Below, piece by piece: positions 17,533 to 25,250 of a stretch of 64,000 bases of DNA. Each line of letters starts with the position of its first letter. Positions within the stretch are counted from its first letter, which is position 1. The stretch lies in NCBI GenBank assembly GCA_047602365.1, contig JASGHM010000001.1:1240001-1304000 (forward strand). Direction: 5' to 3'. The stretch is from Piscinibacter sp047602365. Its GTDB lineage: Bacteria; Pseudomonadota; Gammaproteobacteria; Burkholderiales; Burkholderiaceae_C. The position numbers and the translations under genes are program-made. The notes under the pieces were generated by a model. That model ran no database searches, had not been told where the DNA came from, and saw only the letters and a program-made list of their open reading frames with translations.

Positions 17533-17964
17533 TCAGCGCCTCAGCAGCTGTCCGAGCACGGCGCCGACGTCGAGCCCGCCAGACTGCGGCAGCTGACCGT
17601 CGGGCGTCAGGCGGTCGACCACCTGCGGCAGGATCTGCGACAGCGGCCCCAGCAGGTCGCCGCTGTCCATGCCGGTGCTGCGCGACAGCTGGCCCAGCAC
17701 ATCGTCGCCCAGCACGCTGCCGAGCTGATCGGGCGAGACCGGCAGGTTCTGCCCGGTGCCGACCCAGGAGCCGACCACGTCGCCCAGGCCACCCTGCTGG
17801 AAGCGCGACACCAGATCGCCCAGGTTGCCCAGGCCACCACCCTGCGCGCCGCCCTGGCCCGCCAGCATCGCCAGCACCGCCTGCAGCAGCGCGGCCTGAC
17901 CGCCGCCGTCGCCGCCCTGGCCACCCTGGCCGAGCGCGCCGATCACTGAATCGAGAAGGCCCAT
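17533..17964 (-). CDS. YidB family (DUF937) protein
   Basis: This is a 143-aa Gly/Gln/Leu-rich soluble protein starting M-G-L-L-D-S-V-I-G-A-L-G-Q-G. It has the YidB-type C-terminal 'LPVSPDQLGSVLGDDVLGQL' and 'SQILPQVVDRLTPDGQLPQ' segments. The family is widespread with no established biochemical function. The start at 17964 is set by a GGAGG Shine-Dalgarno sequence (TGGAGGCAGGC before the ATG) and by homology of the MGLLDS opening; upstream in-frame sequence overlaps rsmE and is not coding. It is convergent with the RlmL-like gene. Confidence 0.85.
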   Translation of the reverse strand: MGLLDSVIGALGQGGQGGDGGGQAALLQAVLAMLAGQGGAQGGGLGNLGDLVSRFQQGGLGDVVGSWVGTGQNLPVSPDQLGSVLGDDVLGQLSRSTGMDSGDLLGPLSQILPQVVDRLTPDGQLPQSGGLDVGAVLGQLLRR

Positions 17965-17998
17965 GCCTGCCTCCATGCGTGGATGAAGAGGAGCGCGA

Positions 17999-18724
17999 TC
18001 ATCCGCCCGTGCCGCCCGCGAGTCGAGCCAGCAGCGCGAGCGGCGCGGTATCCGCCCGCAGTGTGCGGGGGCCGAGCGACACCGGCGTGAAGCCCGCACG
18101 ACGCGCCGCGTCTTCTTCGCCTTCGCCGAGGCCGCCCTCGGGGCCGCTGAGCGACAGCAGCTCGCCGGCCGCGGCGACGGCAGGCAGGGCCTGGGCATCG
18201 CGCAGGCTCAGCAGCAGGCGCGGGGCCACGGCCGGCATCGGCAGGCTGGCCAGCCAGTCGGGCAGGCCTCGCACCGGCGCGACGAGCGGCACGCGCGTGC
18301 GCCCGCTCTGCTCGCAGGCCGACACCGCGACCGCCTGCCAATGCTGCACCTTCTTCTCGGCGCGCTCGCCGGACAGGCGCAGCACCGAACGCTCGCAGAC
18401 CAGCGGCTGGATCGCCGCGACGCCGAGCTCGCAGGCCTTCTCGACCAGCGTGTCCATCCGCTCGTTGGCGGGCATGCCGACGGCCAGCGTGATGGCCAGC
18501 GGCAGTTCGCGCGAGACGTCGTCGAATGTGTCGACCCGAACCGACACGTCGCGCCGGCCCATCTGCAGCACCTGGGCCGACCATTCACCGCCGCGGCCGT
18601 CGAACAGCGTCAGCGTGGCGCCCGGCTGCAGGCGCAGAACCTGCACGTGGCGCGCGGCGCCTTCCGGCAGATCGATCTCGGCGCCGCCGGCCAGCGGCAG
18701 GGGAACATGGATGCGTGGCGGCAC
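17999..18724 (-). CDS. rsmE: 16S rRNA (uracil(1498)-N(3))-methyltransferase
   Basis: RsmE methylates U1498 of 16S rRNA in the 30S subunit. The 241-aa protein has a PUA-like N-terminal domain ('PRIHVPLPLAGGAEIDLPEG') and a SPOUT knot with 'EKACELGVAAIQPLVCERSV', 'QSGRTRVPLVAPV' and 'LLSLSGPEGGLGEGEEDAARRAG', the G-P-E-G-G SAM-binding signature. I chose a GTG start at 18724. It gives the family's usual length of about 240 aa and avoids overlap with the upstream membrane-protein gene, whereas the first in-frame ATG (18853) would add 43 Cys/Gly-rich residues unlike RsmE. No clear Shine-Dalgarno sequence is present, so the start is moderately certain. Confidence 0.92.
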   Translation of the reverse strand: MPPRIHVPLPLAGGAEIDLPEGAARHVQVLRLQPGATLTLFDGRGGEWSAQVLQMGRRDVSVRVDTFDDVSRELPLAITLAVGMPANERMDTLVEKACELGVAAIQPLVCERSVLRLSGERAEKKVQHWQAVAVSACEQSGRTRVPLVAPVRGLPDWLASLPMPAVAPRLLLSLRDAQALPAVAAAGELLSLSGPEGGLGEGEEDAARRAGFTPVSLGPRTLRADTAPLALLARLAGGTGG

Positions 18725-18776
18725 GGGCTCGGTGATTGAACGTGGGCCGCCAGTGTGCCCCAGCGCGCTGGCCCGT

Positions 18777-19277
18777 TCAGCGGCGCAGGCGCCGCCACCA
18801 CAGCCGCCAGCGGCGCACGCTCGCGCGCAGCCCCTGCCACAGCGGCGACACATGCACCGCGGCCCGGATGCGCTCCTTGGTGCGCCGCCACCAGTCCAGC
18901 GCGGCGGCGAACCAGGCGAACTGCGTCAACTGCGCCTCGGTGAGGATGAACAGCCGCCCGACCAACGCCGTACCGAGCAGCTTGGCCGCCACGATCACCG
19001 CCACGCCGAGCAGCGCGTGGCCCTGGTGGATGGCCCACAAGGCCAGCAGCTTGACCGGGAACAGTACCACCGCCGGCACCAGGAACAGCGCCAGCGCCGC
19101 CTTCGGCGGCAGGCGCTGGATGCGCGCCTCCAGGCGCGCCAGCGGCGGCCATTGCGCCAGCCGCGCCGCCCAGGCGGTCAGCGGCCGCCAGCCCCATTCC
19201 TCGATGAACAGTACCAGCGCCGCCAGGGCGAGCAGCACCCCGCGCAGCGCGCGGGCCACGCCGCGCAGCCACTTCAT
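18777..19277 (-). CDS. Conserved membrane protein of unknown function
   Basis: This is a 166-aa protein with two clear hydrophobic segments, one at the N-terminus (about residues 8-26) and a long one at about 58-100 ('ALALFLVPAVVLFPVKLLAL' then 'GVAVIVAAKLLGTALVGRLF'). The C-terminus is very Arg/Trp rich, ending R-R-L-R-R. It overlaps the mtnN stop by four bases (ATGA), so the two are translationally coupled. I recognise it only as a type of protein common in Burkholderiales; no function is assigned. The strongly basic tail suggests a cytoplasmic C-terminus contacting lipid headgroups or nucleic acid, which is speculation. Confidence 0.75.
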   Translation of the reverse strand: MKWLRGVARALRGVLLALAALVLFIEEWGWRPLTAWAARLAQWPPLARLEARIQRLPPKAALALFLVPAVVLFPVKLLALWAIHQGHALLGVAVIVAAKLLGTALVGRLFILTEAQLTQFAWFAAALDWWRRTKERIRAAVHVSPLWQGLRASVRRWRLWWRRLRR

Positions 19278-20032
19278 TCGACGATGCCTGCCATCCAGGT
19301 GGCGAGGATCTCGCGCGTGTAGACGCTCGCCACCTCGGCGATGAAGCGGTTGAAGTCGACGTGGGCGCTGTCGTCGGCGCGGTCGGAGATGGTGCGGATC
19401 ACCGCGAAGGGCCGGCCGAAGTCGGCGCAGACCTGGGCCAGCGCCGCACCTTCCATCTCGACCGCCAGCGCGTCGGGGAGCGCGGCGCGCAGCGTGTCGC
19501 TTTCGGCCGCGGTGGCGACGAAGCGGTCGCCGCTGATCACCAGGCCTTCGTGCAGCAGCGGGCTGTCGATGCCGAAGTCGGCCAGGTGGGCCTCGCCGAT
19601 GCGTTCGGTGGCGTGGTTCAGGCAGTGCAGCGCGGCGGCGGCCAGCGAGTCGCTCAGGTCGGGGTCGGTGGGGAAGCGCGAGCGGCCGGTCAGCGGCACT
19701 TCGTAGCGCGGGAACAGCGGCGAGGCGTCCATGTCGTGCTGCAGCAGTTCGCGCGCCACCACCACGTCGCCGACACGCACGCCGGTACCCAGCCCGCCGG
19801 CGGCGCCGGTGAAGACGATGCGCTGCACGCCCATCTCGTTGAGCAGCAGCGCCGCGGTGGTCGCCGCGGCCACCTTGCCGATGCCCGACAGCGCCATCAC
19901 CACCGGCTGGCCTTCCATCTGGCCGAGGTGGAAGACGCGCCCGGCGAACTCGGCGCGCTGCGGCTTGTCGAGCGCGGGCAGCAGCGCCCGCAGCTCCTGG
20001 TGCATGGCACTGACGATGGCGATGCGGCTCAT
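19274..20032 (-). CDS. mtnN: 5'-methylthioadenosine/S-adenosylhomocysteine nucleosidase
   Basis: This enzyme hydrolyses MTA, SAH and 5'-deoxyadenosine, clearing inhibitory by-products of SAM-using reactions. The 252-aa protein begins M-S-R-I-A-I-V-S-A-M-H-Q-E with the catalytic Glu equivalent. It contains 'VVMALSGIGKVAAATTAALLL' (split), the core 'GAAGGLGTGVRVGDVVVA', 'AVEMEGAALAQVC' (purine- and ribose-binding Met-Glu) and 'AVIRTISDRADDSAHVDF' (catalytic Asp in S-D-x-A-D). All catalytic positions appear intact. It is followed by a coupled membrane-protein gene and rsmE, a SAM-dependent methyltransferase. Confidence 0.93.
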   Translation of the reverse strand: MSRIAIVSAMHQELRALLPALDKPQRAEFAGRVFHLGQMEGQPVVMALSGIGKVAAATTAALLLNEMGVQRIVFTGAAGGLGTGVRVGDVVVARELLQHDMDASPLFPRYEVPLTGRSRFPTDPDLSDSLAAAALHCLNHATERIGEAHLADFGIDSPLLHEGLVISGDRFVATAAESDTLRAALPDALAVEMEGAALAQVCADFGRPFAVIRTISDRADDSAHVDFNRFIAEVASVYTREILATWMAGIVE

Positions 20033-20063
20033 GCTGTCAGTCTCGCATGAGGCGCGCCGCGGG

Positions 20064-21734
20064 CTACTTCCCGCGCAGCTCCCGGCGCAGGATCTTGCCC
20101 ACCGGCGTCTTCGGCAGCTCGGTGCGGAACTCGACCACCTTGGGCCGCTTGTAGCCGGTCAGGTGCGCCTCGCAGTAGGCGCGCACGTCGCCCTCGCTGA
20201 CCGCCGGATTCTTCTTGACGATGACCAGCTTGACCGCCTCGCCGGCCTTCTCGTCGGGGATGCCGACGGCGGCGCACTCGAGGATGCCGTCCATCTGCGT
20301 GACCACGTCCTCGACCTCGTTCGGATAGACGTTGAAGCCGCTGACCAGGATCATGTCCTTCTTGCGGTCGACGATCTTGAAGTAGCCGCGCTCGTCGACC
20401 ACGCCGATGTCGCCGGTGCGGAAGAAGCCGTCGGCGGTCATCACCTTGGCGGTCTCGTCGGGGCGCTGCCAGTAGCCGGCCATCACCTGCGGGCCCTTGA
20501 TCGCGATCTCGCCGGGCTGGCCCAACGGTACCTCGCGACCGTCGTCGTCGAGCAGCGTCAGTTCGGTGTTGGGCATCGGCAGGCCGATGTTGCCGCTGTA
20601 GGCGGTGCTGTCCACCGGGTTGCACGTCGCCGACGGCGAGGTCTCCGACAGGCCGTAACCCTCGACGATCGGGCAGCCGGTCTTCTCCAGCCACAGCTTG
20701 GCGGTCGCGCTCTGCACCGCCATGCCGCCGCCGACCGAGATCACCAGGCTGCTCCAGTCCACGGTGCCGAAGTCGGCGTGGTTGGCCATCGCGTTGAACA
20801 GCGTGTTGACCGCCGGAAAGCTGTGGAACTTCTCGCCCGACAGGTCCTTGAACATCGCCGGCAGGTCGCGCGGGTTGGCGATCAGGATGTTGCAGCCGCC
20901 CATGCGCAGCGACAGCATCATGTTCGTGTTGAAGCCGAAAATGTGGTACAGCGGCAGGGCGCAGACGGTGTTGATCTGCTCACCCTTGGGGATCTTCTTC
21001 AGCGCAGGCTGGTACCAGGCCTCGGCCTGCAGCACGTTGGCCACCAGGTGGCGATGCAGCAGCACCGCGCCCTTGCTGACGCCGGTGGTGCCGCCGGTGT
21101 ACTGCAGCACGGCGATGTCGTCCGGGCCGACCTGCGCCGGCGTGTAGGTCTTGCCGCGCCCCTGCGACAGCGCGTCGCCGAAGCGCACGGCGCCGGGCAG
21201 CTCGTAGGCCGGCACCATCTTCTTCACCTTGCGCACCACGTAGTTGACGATCAGCGACTTCGGGAAGCCGAGCATGTCGCCCAGCGCGGTGAGGATGACC
21301 TTCTTGGTCGGCACCGCGCTCATCACCTGCTGCAGCACGTGGGCGAAGTTCTCGACGATGATGATCGCCTTGGCGCCCGAGTCCTTCAGCTGGTGCTCCA
21401 GCTCGCGCGGCGTGTACAGCGGGTTGACGTTGACGACCACGTAGCCGGCGCGCAGCACGGCCGCCACCGCCACCGGATACTGCGGCACGTTGGGCAGCAT
21501 GATCGCGACGCGGTCGCCCTTGGCCAGTCCGAGCGACTGCAGGTAGGCCGCCATCGCGCGCGAGGCCTCGTCGACCGCCGCGAAGCTGATCGCCTTGCCC
21601 ATGAACTTGTAGGCCGGCAGCGACGCGTACTTCTTCAGGCTCTCCTCGAGCAGCGCGACCAGCGACGGGTACTGCGCGACGTCGATGTTCGCCGGCACAC
21701 CCGCGGGGTACTGCTTCAACCAGGTCTTTTCCAT
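20064..21734 (-). CDS. fadD: Long-chain-fatty-acid--CoA ligase
   Basis: This is a 556-aa ANL-superfamily adenylating enzyme that activates fatty acids for beta-oxidation. It has the P-loop 'LQYTGGTTGVSKGAVLLHRH', the 'YGLSETSP' A5 motif, 'YFKIVDRKKDMILVSGFNVYPNEVE' (D-R-K-K-D hinge and FACS signature, here in pieces) and C-terminal 'ELPKTPVGKILRRELR' with the catalytic Lys. The N-terminus 'EKTWLKQYPAGVPANID' is typical of proteobacterial FadD. The start at 21734 has GGAG about 10 bases upstream. It is divergent from a GntR/FCD regulator gene whose predicted operator resembles the E. coli FadR box; the site lies close to the GntR gene and more than 130 bp from fadD. Confidence 0.93.
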   Translation of the reverse strand: MEKTWLKQYPAGVPANIDVAQYPSLVALLEESLKKYASLPAYKFMGKAISFAAVDEASRAMAAYLQSLGLAKGDRVAIMLPNVPQYPVAVAAVLRAGYVVVNVNPLYTPRELEHQLKDSGAKAIIIVENFAHVLQQVMSAVPTKKVILTALGDMLGFPKSLIVNYVVRKVKKMVPAYELPGAVRFGDALSQGRGKTYTPAQVGPDDIAVLQYTGGTTGVSKGAVLLHRHLVANVLQAEAWYQPALKKIPKGEQINTVCALPLYHIFGFNTNMMLSLRMGGCNILIANPRDLPAMFKDLSGEKFHSFPAVNTLFNAMANHADFGTVDWSSLVISVGGGMAVQSATAKLWLEKTGCPIVEGYGLSETSPSATCNPVDSTAYSGNIGLPMPNTELTLLDDDGREVPLGQPGEIAIKGPQVMAGYWQRPDETAKVMTADGFFRTGDIGVVDERGYFKIVDRKKDMILVSGFNVYPNEVEDVVTQMDGILECAAVGIPDEKAGEAVKLVIVKKNPAVSEGDVRAYCEAHLTGYKRPKVVEFRTELPKTPVGKILRRELRGK

Positions 21735-21867
21735 TGCTCGGATTCTCCAAGGGGCAGCAGCGATTCTGACGGACGCCCGGAGGCCGCCCGCTAAGGTGTT
21801 TCGATAGCGCTCGCCCACCCGGGAAATCCCGGCGTCGTCGGGCGGCGCATCGCACCTATGCTCGCGG

Positions 21868-21884
21868 AATTGGTCAGGCCACTT
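21868..21884. promoter_or_regulatory. FadR-type palindromic operator upstream of the GntR/FCD gene
   Basis: AATTGGTCAGGCCACTT is a near-palindrome matching the E. coli FadR-style consensus (TGGTC-N-GACCA) with one mismatch. It lies 22 bases before the GntR start codon. An almost identical site occurs at 31148-31164 before the mannonate dehydratase gene, at nearly the same distance from its ATG. The shared block extends beyond the palindrome, with GCTCGC before it and GACCG after it. Autoregulation plus control of a second operon is the simplest reading. Confidence 0.6.
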
Positions 21885-21906
21885 GACCGCCCGTCGTCCC
21901 GCCGCG

Positions 21907-22650
21907 ATGCCCCTGCAGACCATCGAACCGCGCCGCCTGTACCGCCAGATCGCCGACCAGCTGCGCCTGCTGATCGACGGCGGCGAGTTCCCGGCCGGCA
22001 CGCGCCTGCCGCCCGAGCGCGACCTGGCGGCGCAGCTCGGCGTCTCGCGCCCGTCGGTGCGCGAGGCGCTGATCGCGCTGGAGGTCGAGGGCCGCGTCGA
22101 GGTGCGCATGGGCTCGGGCATCTACGTTCGCGAGGCGGCCGCGCGCGCACCCGCCGTCGAGCACGAGGCCGAGAGCCCGCTGGAGACCATCCGCGCACGT
22201 GCGCTGATCGAGAGCGAGCTGGCCGCCTACGCCGCGCTGCACATGAAGCGCACGCAGCTGAACGGCCTGCGCGAGGCGATCGCGCTGATGGAGCAGGAGG
22301 CCGCCGCCGGACAGACGCCGACCGAAGGCGACCGGCTGTTCCACACCCGCATCGCCGAGGCCTGCGACAACTCGGTGCTGCTGCGCGTGGTCAGCGAGCT
22401 GTTCGACGAGCGCCACAACCCGCTGTTCGAGCAGCTCGGCAGCCATTTCGAGAATGCGCGCAGCTGGGCCACCGCGGTCGAGGAGCACCGCGCGGTGGTC
22501 GACGCGATCGCCCACCAGTCGCCGCAGGGCGCCCGCGAGGCGATGGCGCGTCACCTGGCCAACTCGCACGACCGCTTCATGGCGGGCTGGCAGGCCGACA
22601 CCGAGGCGCCGGCGCGCACGCCGGCCCGCAAGAGAAAGGTCGCACGATGA
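21907..22650 (+). CDS. GntR family regulator, FCD (FadR) subfamily
   Basis: This 247-aa regulator has an N-terminal GntR winged helix ('LYRQIADQLRLLIDGGEFPA', then 'LPPERDLAAQLGVSRPSVREAL'). The all-helical FCD effector domain shows its metal-ligand pattern: Asp and His in 'EGDRLFHTRIAEACDN', His in 'VEEHRAVVDAI' and His in 'MARHLANSHDRF'. FCD domains usually bind small carboxylates or sugar acids through a metal. The start is the ATG at 21907; a TTG at 21883 is in frame but lies inside the predicted operator. Its stop overlaps the start of the dehydrogenase gene (ATGA), making it the first gene of the sugar-acid operon, so it likely senses a pathway intermediate. Confidence 0.9.
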   Translation: MPLQTIEPRRLYRQIADQLRLLIDGGEFPAGTRLPPERDLAAQLGVSRPSVREALIALEVEGRVEVRMGSGIYVREAAARAPAVEHEAESPLETIRARALIESELAAYAALHMKRTQLNGLREAIALMEQEAAAGQTPTEGDRLFHTRIAEACDNSVLLRVVSELFDERHNPLFEQLGSHFENARSWATAVEEHRAVVDAIAHQSPQGAREAMARHLANSHDRFMAGWQADTEAPARTPARKRKVAR

Positions 22651-23675
22651 CACTCGCCTGCCGCATCCACGCTGCCAGGGACCTGCGCCTCGACGAGGTG
22701 CCCGATGCGCCGCTCGGCGAGCACCAGGTGGAAATGCGCCTGGGCGCCGGCGGCATCTGCGGCTCCGACCTGCACTACTTCGGCCACGGCCGCGTCGGCG
22801 CCTTCGTGATCCGCGAGCCGCTGATCCCGGGGCACGAGGCCTCGGGCATCGTCGAGCGCATCGGCGCCGGCGTCACCCGCGTCAAGCCGGGCGACAAGGT
22901 GGCGGTGAACCCCTCGCATGCCTGCGGACAGTGCGACTACTGCCTGGGCGGGCGCTTCAACCTGTGCCGCAGGATGTTCTTCCTCGGCAGCGCCAGCGTG
23001 TTCCCGCATGCGCAGGGCCTGTTCCGCGAACGCTTCGTGCTCGGCGAAGCGCAGCTCACGCCGGTGCACGAGGACGTGTCGCTCGGCGAGATCGCCTGCG
23101 CCGAGCCGCTGTCGATCGGCCTGCACGCGGTGCACCGCGCCGGCGTGCTGACCGGCAAGACGGTGCTGGTGACCGGCGGCGGAACGATAGGCAGCATGTG
23201 CGTGATCGCCGCGCGGCTGGCCGGTGCCGCCGAGGTGATCGTCTGCGACATCGCGCAGCGGCCGCTGGACATCGCGCAGCAGGTCGGCGCGGACCGCCTG
23301 ATCCGCAGCGACCAGGCTGATGCCGCAACGCTGGCCGACATCGCCGACATCGCGATCGAAGCCGCCGGCAGCCCGGCGGCGCTGGCCACCTGCCTCGCGG
23401 CCACGCGCCGCGGCGGGCGCATCGTGCAGGTCGGCACGCTGCCGGCCGAGGGCCTGCAGTTCCCGGCCAACAGCATCATGGCGCGCGAGCTCGACTACGT
23501 CGGCGCCTTCCGCGCCGCGCACGCCTTCGACTGGGCGGTGCAGTACCTGCGCACGCGCCGCGTCGACGTGCGCCCGCTGCTGAGCGCGCAGCTGCCGCTG
23601 TCGCGTGCCGCCGAAGCCTTCGAACTCGCCGCCGACCGCAGCCGCAGCACCAAGGTGCAGCTGGTGAGCGATTGA
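22647..23675 (+). CDS. Zinc-dependent alcohol dehydrogenase, L-idonate 5-dehydrogenase type
   Basis: This is a 342-aa medium-chain dehydrogenase. The catalytic Zn ligands are Cys in 'GGICGSDLHYFGHGRVG', His-Glu in 'IPGHEASGIVERIG', and the later E of 'CAEPLSIGLHAV'. Structural Zn cysteines lie in 'CGQCDYCLGGRFNLC', and the nucleotide fold is 'VLVTGGGTIGSMCVIAARLAGA'. The combination 'GSDLHYFGHGRVG.F.I.EPLIPGHE' is characteristic of L-idonate 5-dehydrogenase (IdnD), which interconverts L-idonate and 5-ketogluconate. Coupled by ATGA to the GntR regulator and followed by a TRAP transporter, it probably oxidises an imported hexonate. The exact sugar acid is not determined by sequence. Confidence 0.85.
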   Translation: MTLACRIHAARDLRLDEVPDAPLGEHQVEMRLGAGGICGSDLHYFGHGRVGAFVIREPLIPGHEASGIVERIGAGVTRVKPGDKVAVNPSHACGQCDYCLGGRFNLCRRMFFLGSASVFPHAQGLFRERFVLGEAQLTPVHEDVSLGEIACAEPLSIGLHAVHRAGVLTGKTVLVTGGGTIGSMCVIAARLAGAAEVIVCDIAQRPLDIAQQVGADRLIRSDQADAATLADIADIAIEAAGSPAALATCLAATRRGGRIVQVGTLPAEGLQFPANSIMARELDYVGAFRAAHAFDWAVQYLRTRRVDVRPLLSAQLPLSRAAEAFELAADRSRSTKVQLVSD

Positions 23676-23704
23676 GATAACCACCCGAAGAGGAGACAAC
23701 GAGC

Positions 23705-24676
23705 ATGAACCGCATCCTGAAAGGCCTGATCGCCACCGCCGTGCTCGCCACGGCGACGGGCGCCTTCGCGCAGACCAAGCAGCTCAAGTGGGCGCATGTC
23801 TACGAGACCAGCGAGCCGTACCACACCGAGTCGGTGTGGGCCGCCGCCGAGATCAAGAAGCGCAGCAACGGCAAGTTCGACATCCAGGTCTTCCCCGCGT
23901 CGTCGCTGGGCAAGGAGACCGACATCAACCAGGGCATGACGCTGGGCACGGTCGACATGATCATCAGCGGCACCTCGTTCGCCGCACGCAGCTACCCGCG
24001 CCTGGGCATCGCCTACTACCCGTTCATCTTCCGCGACGGCGAGCACCTGCTGGCCTACGCCAAGAGCGACGTGTTCAAGGAGATGGTCGAGGGCTACCGC
24101 GCCAAGACCGGCATCCAGATCACCGCGTACACCTACTACGGCGCCCGCCACACCACCAGCCAGAAGGCGTTCACCGACTGTGCCGGCATGAAGGGCCTGA
24201 AGATCCGCGTGCCCGACGTGCCCGCCTACCGCGCCACGCCCGAGGCCTGCGGCGCCAACCCGACGCCGATCGCCTTCGCCGAGGTCTACCTGGCGCTGCA
24301 GAACGGCACCGTCGACGCGCAGGAGAACCCGCTGACGACCATCGAGGCGAAGAAGTTCTACGAGGTGCAGAAGCACATCATGCTGACCGGCCACATCGTC
24401 GACGGCCTGACCACGCAGATCGCGCCGCACGTCTGGAACACGCTGTCCGACGCCGAGAAGAAGATGTTCACCGAGGTCACGCAGGAGGCCGCGACGCGCG
24501 CCAGCGCGCTGATCAAGAAGCGCGAGGTCGAGCTGGTCGACGAGTTCAAGAAGAAGGGCCTGGGCGTGCACCAGATCAACCGGCAGAGCTTCGTCGACGC
24601 GGTGGTCAAGAACAAGCCGGTCGAGTCGCTGGGCTACGACAAGAAGGACTACGACCGCATCGTCGCGATCAAATGA
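23705..24676 (+). CDS. TRAP transporter substrate-binding protein (DctP family)
   Basis: This 323-aa periplasmic binding protein has a signal peptide (MNRILKGLIATAVLATATGAFA, cleavage near residue 22). The DctP fold shows in 'FDIQVFPASSLGKETDINQG' and 'LKIRVPDVPAYRATPEACGANPTPIAF', where the Arg of K-I-R-V is the conserved carboxylate-binding arginine, followed by 'YLALQNGTVDAQENPLTTI'. This type usually binds an organic or sugar acid. It begins 29 bases after the dehydrogenase, with AGAGGAGA as ribosome-binding site. The four-base overlap with the small permease gene shows a single operon. Context favours a hexonate or hexuronate. Confidence 0.92.
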   Translation: MNRILKGLIATAVLATATGAFAQTKQLKWAHVYETSEPYHTESVWAAAEIKKRSNGKFDIQVFPASSLGKETDINQGMTLGTVDMIISGTSFAARSYPRLGIAYYPFIFRDGEHLLAYAKSDVFKEMVEGYRAKTGIQITAYTYYGARHTTSQKAFTDCAGMKGLKIRVPDVPAYRATPEACGANPTPIAFAEVYLALQNGTVDAQENPLTTIEAKKFYEVQKHIMLTGHIVDGLTTQIAPHVWNTLSDAEKKMFTEVTQEAATRASALIKKREVELVDEFKKKGLGVHQINRQSFVDAVVKNKPVESLGYDKKDYDRIVAIK

Positions 24677-25242
24677 GCATCGATCTCGACAGCGGCCCCA
24701 AGGTGATGGGGGACGACGGCGAGTTCCATGCCCAGGACGAAGCCGTCGACCTCTCGCACACCACCTTCGAAGCCTGGGCGGCGCTGGCGCTGTTCTGGGC
24801 GCTGGGCGGCGTGGTGTTCTACCAGTTCATCACCCGCTACGCGCTCAACAACTCGGCCTCCTGGACCGAGGAGATCGCGCGCTACCTGCTGATCGGCACG
24901 GTGTTCGTCGGCGCGGCGATCGGCGTGGCGAAGAACAACCACATCCAGGTCGACCTGCTGTACCGCTGGATGCCGGCCAGGCTGGCGCGCACGATGGCGC
25001 TGGCCGTCGACACCTTGCGCATCGCCTTCTTCGCCGCGATGGTGGTGCTGACCGCGCAGATGATGCAGAAGATGGACAGCTACCAGATGACGATCATCGA
25101 CCTGCCGATGAACATCGTCTACGGCGTCTGCCTGTTCGGCTTCGCGATGGCAGCGATCCGCTCGGTGTGGGTGATGAAGGTGCACTGGCAGCGCGGCTAC
25201 AGCGTGCTGGAGCGGCCCGAGACCACGATGGAAGACCGCTAG
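24673..25242 (+). CDS. TRAP transporter small permease (DctQ family)
   Basis: This 189-aa inner-membrane subunit has four predicted transmembrane helices, at about residues 35-57, 72-90, 105-127 and 145-165. The 'SASWTEEIARYLLIGTVFVGAA' segment, with the conserved W-x-E-E-x-x-R motif of DctQ proteins, is clear. The N-terminal 30 residues are acidic and cytoplasmic. The start overlaps the DctP stop (ATGA). It forms the membrane complex with the large permease encoded next. No unusual feature apart from the rather long acidic N-terminus. Confidence 0.9.
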   Translation: MSIDLDSGPKVMGDDGEFHAQDEAVDLSHTTFEAWAALALFWALGGVVFYQFITRYALNNSASWTEEIARYLLIGTVFVGAAIGVAKNNHIQVDLLYRWMPARLARTMALAVDTLRIAFFAAMVVLTAQMMQKMDSYQMTIIDLPMNIVYGVCLFGFAMAAIRSVWVMKVHWQRGYSVLERPETTMEDR

Positions 25243-25250
25243 GACCCCTC

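Noticed and set aside
18725..18853. ATG start of rsmE at 18853
   Set aside because: It would overlap the upstream gene by 77 bases and add a Cys/Gly-rich segment foreign to RsmE; GTG 18724 gives the family length.
21868..21884. Reading the GntR protein as fatty-acid FadR because fadD is next door and the operator is FadR-like
   Set aside because: The C-terminal domain has FCD metal-ligand histidines rather than a FadR acyl-CoA domain, and the second operator copy precedes mannonate dehydratase, not fatty-acid genes.
21883..21906. TTG start for the GntR regulator
   Set aside because: It falls inside the predicted operator and adds eight residues not needed by the fold; the ATG at 21907 is normal.
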